Shown: positions 1 through 5,975, counted from the first letter of the stretch. The stretch: DNA of 9,536 nt from Clostridia bacterium (GCA_017612495.1 JAGAFQ010000026.1:1-9536), one strand, 5' to 3'. The notes: generated from the sequence alone by a model not told the origin. Numbers and translations: made by a program.

Positions 1-40
1 GGCTGTTCAAACCGCCGAGTCAAATTCGACGGGGTTGTAA
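1..40. repeat. Dispersed 40-bp repeat, left copy
   Basis: These 40 bases recur at 9497-9536 in the same orientation with only two mismatches (positions 11 and 39). The right copy shows the fuller unit: a GC-rich hairpin, CGGCGGC-loop-GCCGCCG, then a short linker and the start of a GGGGTTGT hairpin. Here the left arm of the first hairpin is cut by the window edge. The unit contains no coding capacity. It is most likely a dispersed intergenic element fused to a terminator-type hairpin, not a transposon, since no transposase is nearby. Confidence 0.75.
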
Positions 41-74
41 AAAAAGTCATCGGACTTTTTTTACAACCCCTTTT
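31..74 (+). terminator. Long perfect hairpin terminator
   Basis: The arms at 31-48 and 53-70 are perfectly complementary over 18 bp around the four-base loop ATCG, and TTTT follows. The stem joins a GGGGTTGT/ACAACCCC base to an A7/T7 tract. It would end transcription entering from a gene left of the window. The same GGGG-TGTT-poly(A) architecture recurs at 2600-2642 and 9364-9397, so this genome seems to reuse one terminator sequence family. Confidence 0.8.
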
Positions 75-147
75 CTGTTACTGTTCAACGAAAAAGATAT
101 TTCGGCAAAACGTCGGATGGTGTTGAACCCACGTAATATTGAATGAT

Positions 148-312
148 ATATCGCCTGACGGCGATATGATATACGGCTTCGCCGTATGATATATTCTCGC
201 TTCGCTCAAATATGATATAATATCCGTTCCTTCATACGCGAAGCGTATATCATCCGCGCAGCGGATATCATATTGCGAAGCAATATATCATCCGTTCCGC
301 GGGGGAACGGAT
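148..312. repeat. Array of seven mini-palindromes
   Basis: Seven short inverted repeats follow one another, separated by ATGAT/ATCAT-type spacers. Their arms are: 148-155/160-167; 171-177/181-187; an imperfect unit at 191-213; 234-239/243-248; 252-257/261-266; 270-276/280-286; and 290-298/304-312. Most loops are three to five bases (TTC, GAA, GCA, TGAC). The arm sequences differ between units while the GATAT/ATATC borders are kept, so compensatory pairing rather than primary sequence is conserved. A half unit at 220-230 matches the left arm of the last palindrome but lacks its partner. The array lies between two terminators that face each other. It resembles REP/BIME-like intergenic palindromes; its function is unknown. 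Confidence 0.8.
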
Positions 313-318
313 ATCATT

Positions 319-360
319 GTAAAAGCCCGCTTTTTCCGGTAGACAAAAGCGGGCTTTTAC
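319..360. terminator. Bidirectional terminator, serves tRNA-Thr
   Basis: The arms 319-334 and 345-360 form a perfect 16-bp stem with AAAA/TTTT flanking a GCCCGC core and a 10-base loop. The stem is symmetrical, so both strands end in a T-rich arm. On the minus strand it lies directly after the tRNA-Thr gene and is its natural terminator. Confidence 0.8.
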
Positions 361-361
361 A

Positions 362-436
362 TGGAGCTGGTGGTGGGATTTGAACCCACGGCCTATTGAT
401 TACGAATCAATTGCGCTACCCCTGCGCCACACCAGC
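362..436 (-). tRNA. tRNA-Thr (anticodon CGT)
   Basis: On the minus strand the sequence folds into a full cloverleaf of 75 bases. It has a 7-bp acceptor stem GCTGGTG/CACCAGC, a D stem GCGC/GCGC, and an anticodon stem ATTGA/TCAAT with loop TTCGTAA. The T stem is GTGGG/CCCAC around TTCAAAT. The discriminator is T, followed by an encoded CCA at 362-364. The anticodon, 402-404 on the plus strand read in reverse, is CGT. It decodes ACG, which makes this a threonine tRNA. It is transcribed away from rsmA from the promoter at 489-517 and ends at the hairpin 319-360. Confidence 0.95.
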
Positions 437-439
437 ATA

Positions 440-468
440 TTGCATAAGGGAGATATATGTGATAAAAT
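440..468 (+). promoter_or_regulatory. Probable rsmA promoter, extended -10
   Basis: TTGCAT at 440-445 and TAAAAT at 463-468 are separated by 17 bases, with TG at 460-461 giving an extended -10. This would start transcription near 475, about 75 bases before the rsmA ATG. The -10 lies within an inverted repeat, arms TGATAAA 460-466 and TTTATCA 471-477. That repeat could be an operator or only AT-rich chance. The promoter sits inside the tRNA leader on the other strand. Confidence 0.55.
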
Positions 469-488
469 ACTTTATCATGCAGTTAATG

Positions 489-517
489 ATTATAGCACGC
501 CGTTTGCGTTTTGTCAA
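489..517 (-). promoter_or_regulatory. Consensus sigma-A promoter for tRNA-Thr
   Basis: Read on the minus strand, TTGACA (517 to 512), a 17-base spacer and TATAAT (494 to 489) match the housekeeping consensus exactly. The start would fall near 482, giving a leader of roughly 45 bases before the mature tRNA 5' end at 436. A perfect promoter fits stable RNA expression. Confidence 0.85.
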
Positions 518-550
518 CGGAAAAATGGCGTTGTTTTTCGGGAGTGTATC

Positions 551-1423
551 ATGGAGCTTACCAACATATCGTGCGTCAAGAGGTTGATGAACGAAGAAAA
601 CATAAAATTCCAAAAGAAATTCGGTCAGAATTTTTTAATAAATCCCGACGTACCGAGACGCATCGCAGACGAATGTCAGACCGACCGCGACAGTGTCATT
701 TTGGAAATAGGTCCCGGCATCGGCACGCTCACGCAGTATCTTTGCGAGAATTTCAAGAAAGTCATCGCCGTTGAGATAGACGGCGGCTTGATACCGATAC
801 TTTCAAAAACGCTTGCCGAATATGATAACGTCACGGTGATAAACGCCGATATAATGAAAACGGATCTTTCCTCTTTGGCAAAGGAATATTTTGACGGCGA
901 AAAAGTTTCCGTTTGCGCAAATCTGCCTTATTATATAACTACCCCCGTCATCACAAAGCTGTGCGAGAGCGGAGTTCTCTTTGACACGATTACCGTTATG
1001 GTGCAAAAGGAGGTCGCTTCGCGCATTTGTTCTTCTTGCGGCTCATCAGATTGGGGCGCCATCTCGCTGTTTTGCTCATACTATGCCAAAACGCGCAAGC
1101 TTTTTGACGTGGCACCGGGCAATTTTATGCCGCCGCCCAAGGTCACGTCGACCGTTATGCAGTTCGATATCTATAAGGAGCCTCCCGTTGTGCCGAAAGA
1201 TGTAAATCTTATGTTTTCGCTTATCAAAAAAGCCTTTGAGCAGAGAAGAAAAACGCTTGTCAACGCGCTTTCGGGCAATTTCGGCGTTTCAAAAGATGAT
1301 ATAAGATCGGCGATAATCAAGATGGGCAAAGACGAAAACGTTCGCGGCGAGGTCTTGTCGCTCGAAGAATTTTCGGCGCTTTCCGATATGATATATGACA
1401 TCATTTCTCCCCAAAACGCTTGA
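551..1423 (+). CDS. rsmA: 16S rRNA (adenine1518/1519-N6)-dimethyltransferase
   Basis: RsmA (KsgA) dimethylates two adjacent adenines in the 3' hairpin of 16S rRNA during late 30S assembly, using S-adenosylmethionine. The 290-residue length is usual for the family. Visible motifs are the N-terminal KKFGQNFL (22-29), the SAM loop EIGPGIGTL (52-60), an acidic residue closing strand 2 (E76), the NAD motif near 98-100 and the catalytic NLPYYITTP (124-132). FMPPPKV (192-198) and the C-terminal FEQRRKTLVNAL (229-240) are also typical. I chose ATG 551 because GGGAG precedes it by six bases and it leaves the normal short extension before GQNFL. The open frame extends upstream to 380, but that part reads through the tRNA and is spurious. 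ATG 587 is a weaker alternative. The stop codon overlaps the rpsF promoter. Confidence 0.95.
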   Translation: MELTNISCVKRLMNEENIKFQKKFGQNFLINPDVPRRIADECQTDRDSVILEIGPGIGTLTQYLCENFKKVIAVEIDGGLIPILSKTLAEYDNVTVINADIMKTDLSSLAKEYFDGEKVSVCANLPYYITTPVITKLCESGVLFDTITVMVQKEVASRICSSCGSSDWGAISLFCSYYAKTRKLFDVAPGNFMPPPKVTSTVMQFDIYKEPPVVPKDVNLMFSLIKKAFEQRRKTLVNALSGNFGVSKDDIRSAIIKMGKDENVRGEVLSLEEFSALSDMIYDIISPQNA

Positions 1424-1448
1424 CAAAAGCATTTTTGCGTGTTATAAT
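1420..1448 (+). promoter_or_regulatory. Perfect promoter of rpsF-ssb-rpsR operon
   Basis: TTGACA at 1420-1425 and TATAAT at 1443-1448 are separated by 17 bases, an exact consensus. The -35 box contains the rsmA stop codon TGA (1421-1423). Transcription would begin near 1455, leaving a leader of about 78 bases before rpsF. Confidence 0.85.
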
Positions 1449-1457
1449 CCGAAAGAT

Positions 1458-1524
1458 AAATGTCGCAATATGTTGTGACATTTCCTTGCCGGCAAAACCG
1501 CCGGCCAAAGTCCAAAAGGAGGTG
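1458..1524 (+). promoter_or_regulatory. Structured rpsF leader, candidate S6:S18 site
   Basis: The leader contains two hairpins. The first has arms 1458-1468 and 1473-1483 (11 bp, one G-U pair, loop TATG). The second has arms GCCGGC at 1488-1493 and 1500-1505 around AAAACC. A strong Shine-Dalgarno, AAAGGAGGTG, follows at 1515-1524. Leaders of rpsF operons in many bacteria bind the S6:S18 complex through a structured element exposing a CCG trinucleotide. CCG occurs here in and next to the second hairpin (1498-1500). Assignment to that autoregulatory family is inference, because I could not test it against the covariance model. Confidence 0.45.
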
Positions 1525-1532
1525 TATTTATA

Positions 1533-1823
1533 ATGGAGAAAGTGATCAATACTTACGAAACCCTTTATATCATCGACAATCGCGTTGATGAAGCAGCTAC
1601 AAAGGCTCTCGTAGAAAAGTTCACCGCGCTCATTTCCGAAAACGGCACTATCGATTCCGTTGAAGAATGGGGAAAGAAGAAATTGGCTTATCCGATCAAT
1701 GATGAGACTGAGGGCTATTACGTTCTCGTCAACTTCAAATCAGAGCCGTCTTTCATCGCTGAACTTGAACGTATCTTCAACATTACCGAAGGTATCGTCC
1801 GTTCTATGACCGTCAGAAAGTAA
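1533..1823 (+). CDS. rpsF: 30S ribosomal protein S6
   Basis: S6 binds the central domain of 16S rRNA as a heterodimer with S18, which is encoded two genes downstream. The 96-residue length is normal. Family features are the first strand YETLYIID (8-15), the central WGKKKLAYPINDETEGYYVL (46-65) and the C-terminal ITEGIVRSMTVRK. ATG 1533 follows a strong AAAGGAGGTG by eight bases. It is the first gene of an operon with ssb and rpsR, the standard bacterial order, with 20 bases to ssb. Autoregulation by the S6:S18 complex through the leader is possible. Confidence 0.97.
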   Translation: MEKVINTYETLYIIDNRVDEAATKALVEKFTALISENGTIDSVEEWGKKKLAYPINDETEGYYVLVNFKSEPSFIAELERIFNITEGIVRSMTVRK

Positions 1824-1843
1824 AAACAAGGAAGGGAAATACT

Positions 1844-2284
1844 ATGGCAAGCTTGAACTTGAATAAGGTCGTCTTGGCAGGTCGCATCACCGCTGACCCC
1901 GAACTCAAGACTACTCAAAACGGAATTTCGGTTACCACATTCTCATTGGCGGTCAATCGCAGATATTCGAAAGACCGTGAGCAGCAGGCTGATTTTATCA
2001 GCATCGTCGCTTGGAGAAACACAGCTGAATTTATCACAAAGTATTTTAAGAAGGGTAGCGCCATTTGTATAACCGGATCTATCCAAACCAGAACATGGAC
2101 AGATAATCAGGGCAACAAGAGATACGCCACCGAGGTCGTGGCTGACGAAGCTATGTTCGTTGACAGCAAGTCAGACAGCGCTCCGTCGCAGGCTTATGCC
2201 GAGCCTGAACCGGCGTTCTCGTCAAATCCCGAAACCGCTCCCAAATTCGAGGAGATCTCGGGCGACGACGATTTGCCGTTCTGA
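1844..2284 (+). CDS. ssb: Single-stranded DNA-binding protein
   Basis: SSB coats single-stranded DNA during replication and repair and recruits partner proteins through its acidic C-terminal tip. The N-terminal 108 residues form the OB fold, with LNKVVLAGRITADPELK (6-22), FSLAVNRRY (33-41), FISIVAWRNTAEF (51-63) and the GSIQTRTW strand (78-85). W57 and W85 are aromatic residues in positions typical of DNA contacts. A proline- and serine-rich linker (about 110-135) leads to the canonical DDDLPF tip at the end. The length, 146 residues, is usual for Firmicutes. The ribosome binding site is GGAAGGG before ATG 1844. Lying between the S6 and S18 genes is the ordinary arrangement and suggests this is the main housekeeping SSB. 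Confidence 0.97.
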   Translation: MASLNLNKVVLAGRITADPELKTTQNGISVTTFSLAVNRRYSKDREQQADFISIVAWRNTAEFITKYFKKGSAICITGSIQTRTWTDNQGNKRYATEVVADEAMFVDSKSDSAPSQAYAEPEPAFSSNPETAPKFEEISGDDDLPF

Positions 2285-2323
2285 TATTTGCCATGGCAAA
2301 ATCTAAACAGGAGGTAACTTATC

Positions 2324-2593
2324 ATGGATAACGAAAAAGAAGTAAAAGACGCAGCTCCCAAGGCTGCCCGTCCCAATATTAACCGCAGAAGAAAGAAAGT
2401 TTGCGCTTTCTGTGCCGAAAAGATCGAAGACATCGACTACAAGGATGTCGTAAGACTCAGAAAGTACGTTTCCGAACGCGCAAAGATCCTTCCCCGCAGA
2501 ATCACCGGTACCTGCGCTGAACATCAAAGACAGCTCACTACCGCTGTAAAGCGCGCTCGTCACATGGCTCTTATGCCTTATATCAGCGACTGA
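2324..2593 (+). CDS. rpsR: 30S ribosomal protein S18, zinc-binding form
   Basis: S18 pairs with S6 in the 30S platform. The 89 residues begin with a basic tail (RRRKK, 21-25) followed by the conserved core: IDYKDVVRLRKYVSER (37-52), KILPRRITG (54-62), and VKRARHMALMPY (75-86). C27 and C30 (CAFC) with C64 and H67 (CAEH) form a complete CxxC/CxxH set, so this is the zinc-binding version of S18 rather than the version that lost the ligands, as in Bacillus subtilis. ATG 2324 follows AGGAGGT by eight bases. A perfect 14-base palindrome, TTTGCCATGGCAAA at 2287-2300, lies between ssb and this gene; its role is unknown. Confidence 0.97.
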   Translation: MDNEKEVKDAAPKAARPNINRRRKKVCAFCAEKIEDIDYKDVVRLRKYVSERAKILPRRITGTCAEHQRQLTTAVKRARHMALMPYISD

Positions 2594-2599
2594 TATGAC

Positions 2600-2642
2600 A
2601 AAAGGGGTTGTTAAAAAAACGACTTTTTTAACAACCCCTTTT
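2600..2642 (+). terminator. Terminator of the rpsF-ssb-rpsR operon
   Basis: The arms 2600-2618 and 2624-2642 form a perfect 19-bp stem, A4-GGGGTTGTTA6 against its complement, with a five-base loop. A T-rich stretch follows. The sequence is nearly the same as the hairpin at 31-74. Its symmetry means it could also stop transcription from the other direction. Confidence 0.88.
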
Positions 2643-2663
2643 ATTTTACATTTTTCCATATTG

Positions 2664-2692
2664 TTGACTTTTTTGCGCCGTATGTGTAAAAT
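2664..2692 (+). promoter_or_regulatory. Promoter of methyltransferase-aldolase unit
   Basis: TTGACT (2664-2669) and TAAAAT (2687-2692) are separated by 17 bases, lying just after the upstream terminator. Transcription would start near 2699, about 30 bases before the ATG at 2730. Confidence 0.7.
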
Positions 2693-2729
2693 ATATAAGA
2701 TATATCAAAAATCGGAGGCAGAACGAAAT

Positions 2730-3635
2730 ATGAGCAAGTTCGGTGAAGTTGTGCTCAGCATCATCAATAATTGGTTTCCCAAGCGCCGTCATCCGCTGAA
2801 TCTTCAGAACGAAAATCAGCTTTCATACGGCGAATGGCAGTTCCAAAAGGGTGAAGAAACGATCTCCCTTTATTTGCAAAAATATTCTGTCGAAGAAATG
2901 TTTGCGGGCAAGACCGTGCTCGATTTGGGCTGCGGCGCAGGCGGCAAGTCGATATACTATGCGTCACTCGGCGCCGAAAAGGTCATCGGCGTCGATATAG
3001 TAAAAGAGTATCAGAGCGAATCAAAAGCGCTTGCCGAAAAGCTCGGCTATGCCGATAAATTCCACTTCGTTTTGGGCGATGCGGCAAATCTGCCCTTTGC
3101 GACAGGCTCGTTCGATACCATTATCATGAACGATTTTATGGAGCATGTGCCCGAGCCGGAAAAAGCACTCAAAGAGGCATACAGGCTTCTTTCTTCCGGC
3201 GGCAGGATCTATCTCAATTTTCCGCCGTATAACCATCCGTTCGGCGCTCATTTGCACGATGCCATAAACGTGCCGTGGGTACACGTATTTTTCAAAGAGC
3301 AGACGATGATAAACGTCTATAAAAAGATCGTGTCGCCCCTGCCTGACGGAAAACGGCGCATCGAATTCCGTTTTTCAAAGGACGAAAACGGAGGCGAGCA
3401 TATCTCATATATCAACAAAATGACGATACGCCGTTTTGCCGATATTCTCACAAAGCTTCGCCTTTCGCCGGTGTATTATCATATAACGCCCATAAGAAAG
3501 CCTTTTGAATACCTTTGCAAAATCAGATTTTTTGCCGAGTTCTTATCCAAAGAGGTAACTTGTGTCATTGAAAAATCACAAAAAACAGTTGTAAACAATA
3601 AAGCCATGAGGCAAGAAAATACGAAGGACAGATAA
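2730..3635 (+). CDS. Class I SAM-dependent methyltransferase
   Basis: This 301-residue protein carries the Rossmann SAM-binding fold. Motif I is VLDLGCGAGGKSIYYASLGA (63-82), the acidic end of strand 2 is D89, GDAANLPF (116-123) matches motif II of the Methyltransf_11/UbiE type, and NDFMEHVPEPEKAL (134-147) with SSGGRIYLNFPPY (155-167) cover motif III and the following strand. The last 130 residues are a basic, aromatic extension that I cannot assign, and it probably sets substrate choice. The substrate is unknown: it could be a small molecule, lipid or sugar. ATG 2730 was chosen because CGGAGG lies upstream at 2713-2718 and the promoter ends before it; the longer open frame from 2595 would cross the rpsR terminator. 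The stop overlaps the next ATG in TAATG, so the two genes are probably translationally coupled. Confidence 0.85.
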   Translation: MSKFGEVVLSIINNWFPKRRHPLNLQNENQLSYGEWQFQKGEETISLYLQKYSVEEMFAGKTVLDLGCGAGGKSIYYASLGAEKVIGVDIVKEYQSESKALAEKLGYADKFHFVLGDAANLPFATGSFDTIIMNDFMEHVPEPEKALKEAYRLLSSGGRIYLNFPPYNHPFGAHLHDAINVPWVHVFFKEQTMINVYKKIVSPLPDGKRRIEFRFSKDENGGEHISYINKMTIRRFADILTKLRLSPVYYHITPIRKPFEYLCKIRFFAEFLSKEVTCVIEKSQKTVVNNKAMRQENTKDR

Positions 3636-4315
3636 TGCGTTATTTTATTGATTCGGCAGACCTTTCAAAAGTCGAGTACGTGCTCGAAAGATTTCCGTGC
3701 GACGGTGTTACCACAAACCCCGCAATTTTGGCAAGAGAAACAGACGATCCGGCAAAAGCGCTCCGTGAGATACGCGATCTTATAGGCGACACGAGAACGC
3801 TCTTTGCTCAGGTGACGGCAAGCGATTATGACGGAATGATAAGAGAGGCGGAGATCTTGAAGAGCAATCTCGGACCCGCGTTTTCCGTCAAGATCCCCGC
3901 AACGGCAGAGGGACTTCGCGCCATGACAAAGCTTGCAAAAGAGGGATATTCGGTGACGGCAACGGCGATATATTCCGTACAGCAGGTGCTTCTTTGCGCA
4001 AAGGCGGGCGCCGATTACGTAGCGCCCTACGTCACGCACATCGACAATCTGTGCGTCGATTCCGCCGAGATCGTCGGCAATATGGCAAAGCTTTTGGCAT
4101 ATCACGCGCCGCGCACGCAGGTGCTTGCCGCAAGTTTCAGAGTGCCCGAGCAGGTCAACCGCGCTATTTTGGCAGGCGCAGGCGCCGTCACGATACGCCC
4201 CGAAATGTTCGATATGCTTATCGAATCGACGGGAACGGATACCGAGATCGAGGGATTTGAAAAGACCTGGAAAGAAAAATTCGGCAAAAACGGAATTTCA
4301 GACTTTTTCAAATAA
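3635..4315 (+). CDS. Fructose-6-phosphate aldolase/transaldolase-like protein
   Basis: The 226 residues match the small transaldolase subfamily that includes E. coli fructose-6-phosphate aldolase (FSA) and TalC, class I Schiff-base enzymes of cytoplasmic sugar phosphate metabolism. Aligned with FSA, the Schiff-base lysine is K86 in SVKIPAT, the aspartate is D6, the glutamine Q59 sits in FAQV, T110 lies in TATAIY and the tyrosine Y132 sits in VAPYV. Tyrosine at that last site is the residue used by FSA where true transaldolases have phenylalanine, so aldolase activity is plausible. GVTTNPAI (24-31) is also diagnostic. The start overlaps the methyltransferase stop by one base, with GAAGGA just upstream. 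Transaldolase activity cannot be excluded, because many Firmicute homologues are annotated that way. The product could act on sugar phosphates made by the downstream operon. Confidence 0.88.
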   Translation: MRYFIDSADLSKVEYVLERFPCDGVTTNPAILARETDDPAKALREIRDLIGDTRTLFAQVTASDYDGMIREAEILKSNLGPAFSVKIPATAEGLRAMTKLAKEGYSVTATAIYSVQQVLLCAKAGADYVAPYVTHIDNLCVDSAEIVGNMAKLLAYHAPRTQVLAASFRVPEQVNRAILAGAGAVTIRPEMFDMLIESTGTDTEIEGFEKTWKEKFGKNGISDFFK

Positions 4316-4336
4316 TTTTTTCGGCAAAAACAAAAG

Positions 4337-4372
4337 AAAACTCCGCAAATCCTGCGGAGTTTTTGCGTTTTT
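4337..4372 (+). terminator. Rho-independent terminator after aldolase gene
   Basis: The arms AAAACTCCGCA (4337-4347) and TGCGGAGTTTT (4353-4363) form a perfect 11-bp stem with a five-base loop. A T-rich tract broken by GCG follows to about 4372. It separates the methyltransferase-aldolase unit from the sugar operon. Confidence 0.88.
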
Positions 4373-4374
4373 TA

Positions 4375-4418
4375 TTGACTTATTTTTATTGATATTGTAG
4401 AATATTATATATATAATA
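4375..4418 (+). promoter_or_regulatory. Sugar operon promoter and start-site palindrome
   Basis: TTGACT (4375-4380) and TAGAAT (4398-4403) are separated by 17 bases. Directly downstream, and overlapping the last base of the -10, lies a perfect 16-base palindrome, TATTATATATATAATA (4403-4418), which covers the expected start near 4410. It is well placed to be a repressor operator for a sugar operon, but it is all A/T and could be chance. No regulator gene lies in the window. Confidence 0.6.
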
Positions 4419-4438
4419 AAACGCGAGAGGGTGTTTTT

Positions 4439-5938
4439 TTGTCAAAGACTTATCTCACCTTTGATGTGGGCACGACCGCTATGAAATGCGTTCTTTTCGA
4501 TGAAAAGTTCGAGAAGAAAGCTTTCGTTTCAAAAGAATATTCGCTCATAACCGAGGGATGCGGCATTGTCGAGATCGATCCCGAAACCTATTGGCAGACC
4601 TTCGTCTTTTGCATAAAGACGATAGGCAAAGAAAACGATTTATCAAACGTTTCTACCCTCACCTTTACGACGCAGGGCGAAACGCTCATTCCCGTAGATA
4701 AAGATCTTTACGCGCTCCGCCGCGCCATCGTATGGATCGACGCACGCGCCGAAGAAGATGCCGAAAAGATCAAAAAAGAAATATCGGCAGAAGAGTTTTA
4801 TCGCACAACGGGCCTGCCCGTCATAAACGGCGCATTGCCTCTTGCGAAGCTTATGTGGATAAAAAGATGCGAAAAGGAAATTTACGACAAAACGTATAAA
4901 TTCCTTTTGCTCGAAGACTATCTTATCGCGCGTCTGACAAAGAAGACCGTTTCGGAAATGTCGCTTCTTTCATCTACCGGCTGGTTCGATATCAATAGCG
5001 AATGTTATTTTGACGAACTGCTTGAAAAGTGCAAAATAGATAAATCGAAGCTCCCCGAAATTTACAAGTGCGCATCGGTTGTCGCAAACGTTTGTGCCGA
5101 TGCGGCAAAAGAAACGGGTCTTTCGGGAGCGACCGTCGTTACGACCGGCGCTATGGATCAGATATCGTCAGCCGTCGGCGCCGGCAACGTTTTGCCGGGC
5201 ACCGTCACCGAAACGACGGGCACGGCGCTTGTCATCGGTGCAACGAGCGACAAGGCAGACTATTCAAATCCCGAAATGCTCACGATCTATAAGCATTTCG
5301 ACCATTCGTTTTTGTATATGCCGTTTTGCAATACCGCGGGCATCGTGCTCAAATGGTTCAAGGATAATTTCCTTTTTGACCTTGAAAAGCAGGCGAAAGA
5401 CGAAAACAAAAGCGTTTATGCGCTCGTCGACGAATACGCAGAGCATTCGCAGCCGGGCTGCGGCGGCGTTACACTTCTGCCTCATTTTGCAGGCAAGAGC
5501 GTTCCGAGGGCGATGGATAATGCCTCGGGCGTGCTCTTCGGCTTAAAGCTTTCGACAACGCGCGCAGATGTTACCCGTTCTGTTTTGGAGGGTGTCGGAT
5601 ATATGCTTTGCGAGGTTTTGGAGGCGCTCGAAAGATCGGGTGTCGCGATATCCGAGGTGCGCTCTCTCGGCGGCGGCTCTTACAGCGCTCTTTGGTCGCA
5701 GATCAAAGCCGATATCTGCCAAAAGAAATTTTACCGTATGAACGAGGCTGAATCGACCTCGCTCGGCGCCGCTGTTTTAGGCGCTTGCGCGATAGACAGC
5801 AAAGACGTCGTTTCGGTTTCTTTGAACGTGGCAAAGACGAAAAGATCTTTTGAGCCCGACACTAAAACGAGGGAAGTCTATCGTGCGGGATATGAAAAAT
5901 ATCTCTCGCTGTATAACTCTCTTGAAAAAGAATTTTGA
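4439..5938 (+). CDS. FGGY-family carbohydrate kinase
   Basis: FGGY kinases transfer the ATP gamma-phosphate to a sugar or polyol in the cytoplasm. This 499-residue protein has the family length and both ribonuclease-H-like domains. The first phosphate loop is TFDVGTTAMK (7-16). TTQGETLIPVD (77-87) and AIVWIDARAEED (96-107) match the substrate-binding region. TTGAMDQISSAVGAGN (235-250) holds the likely catalytic base D240, and TETTGTALVIG (257-267) is the second phosphate motif. SLGGGSYSALWSQIKADI (409-426) and STSLGAAVLGA (439-449) are the adenosine region. The start is TTG at 4439, after GAGG (4427-4430) with eight bases between; no ATG lies in a suitable place, and MSKTYLTFD is the usual family beginning. 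The overall look is xylulokinase-like, but the QGET motif recalls glycerol-type members, so the substrate is open. As first gene of the operon it probably phosphorylates the ketose made by the next product. Confidence 0.88.
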   Translation: MSKTYLTFDVGTTAMKCVLFDEKFEKKAFVSKEYSLITEGCGIVEIDPETYWQTFVFCIKTIGKENDLSNVSTLTFTTQGETLIPVDKDLYALRRAIVWIDARAEEDAEKIKKEISAEEFYRTTGLPVINGALPLAKLMWIKRCEKEIYDKTYKFLLLEDYLIARLTKKTVSEMSLLSSTGWFDINSECYFDELLEKCKIDKSKLPEIYKCASVVANVCADAAKETGLSGATVVTTGAMDQISSAVGAGNVLPGTVTETTGTALVIGATSDKADYSNPEMLTIYKHFDHSFLYMPFCNTAGIVLKWFKDNFLFDLEKQAKDENKSVYALVDEYAEHSQPGCGGVTLLPHFAGKSVPRAMDNASGVLFGLKLSTTRADVTRSVLEGVGYMLCEVLEALERSGVAISEVRSLGGGSYSALWSQIKADICQKKFYRMNEAESTSLGAAVLGACAIDSKDVVSVSLNVAKTKRSFEPDTKTREVYRAGYEKYLSLYNSLEKEF

Positions 5939-5975
5939 AACAAAAAACATTTTACATAAGAAAGGTGACAACCCT

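Noticed and set aside
148..312. CRISPR array
   Set aside because: There is no constant repeat with variable spacers of equal length; each unit is its own palindrome, and no cas genes are present.
380..550. Upstream extension of the rsmA open frame
   Set aside because: It runs through the minus-strand tRNA-Thr gene and its promoter, and has no family similarity before residue 58. ATG 551 has a good ribosome binding site.
2595..2729. Upstream extension of the methyltransferase open frame
   Set aside because: It would translate the rpsR terminator hairpin and the promoter region. ATG 2730 fits the promoter and CGGAGG.
5850..5975. Upstream extension of the isomerase-like open frame
   Set aside because: It overlaps the 3' end of the kinase gene in another frame. 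AAAGGTGA points to ATG 5976.
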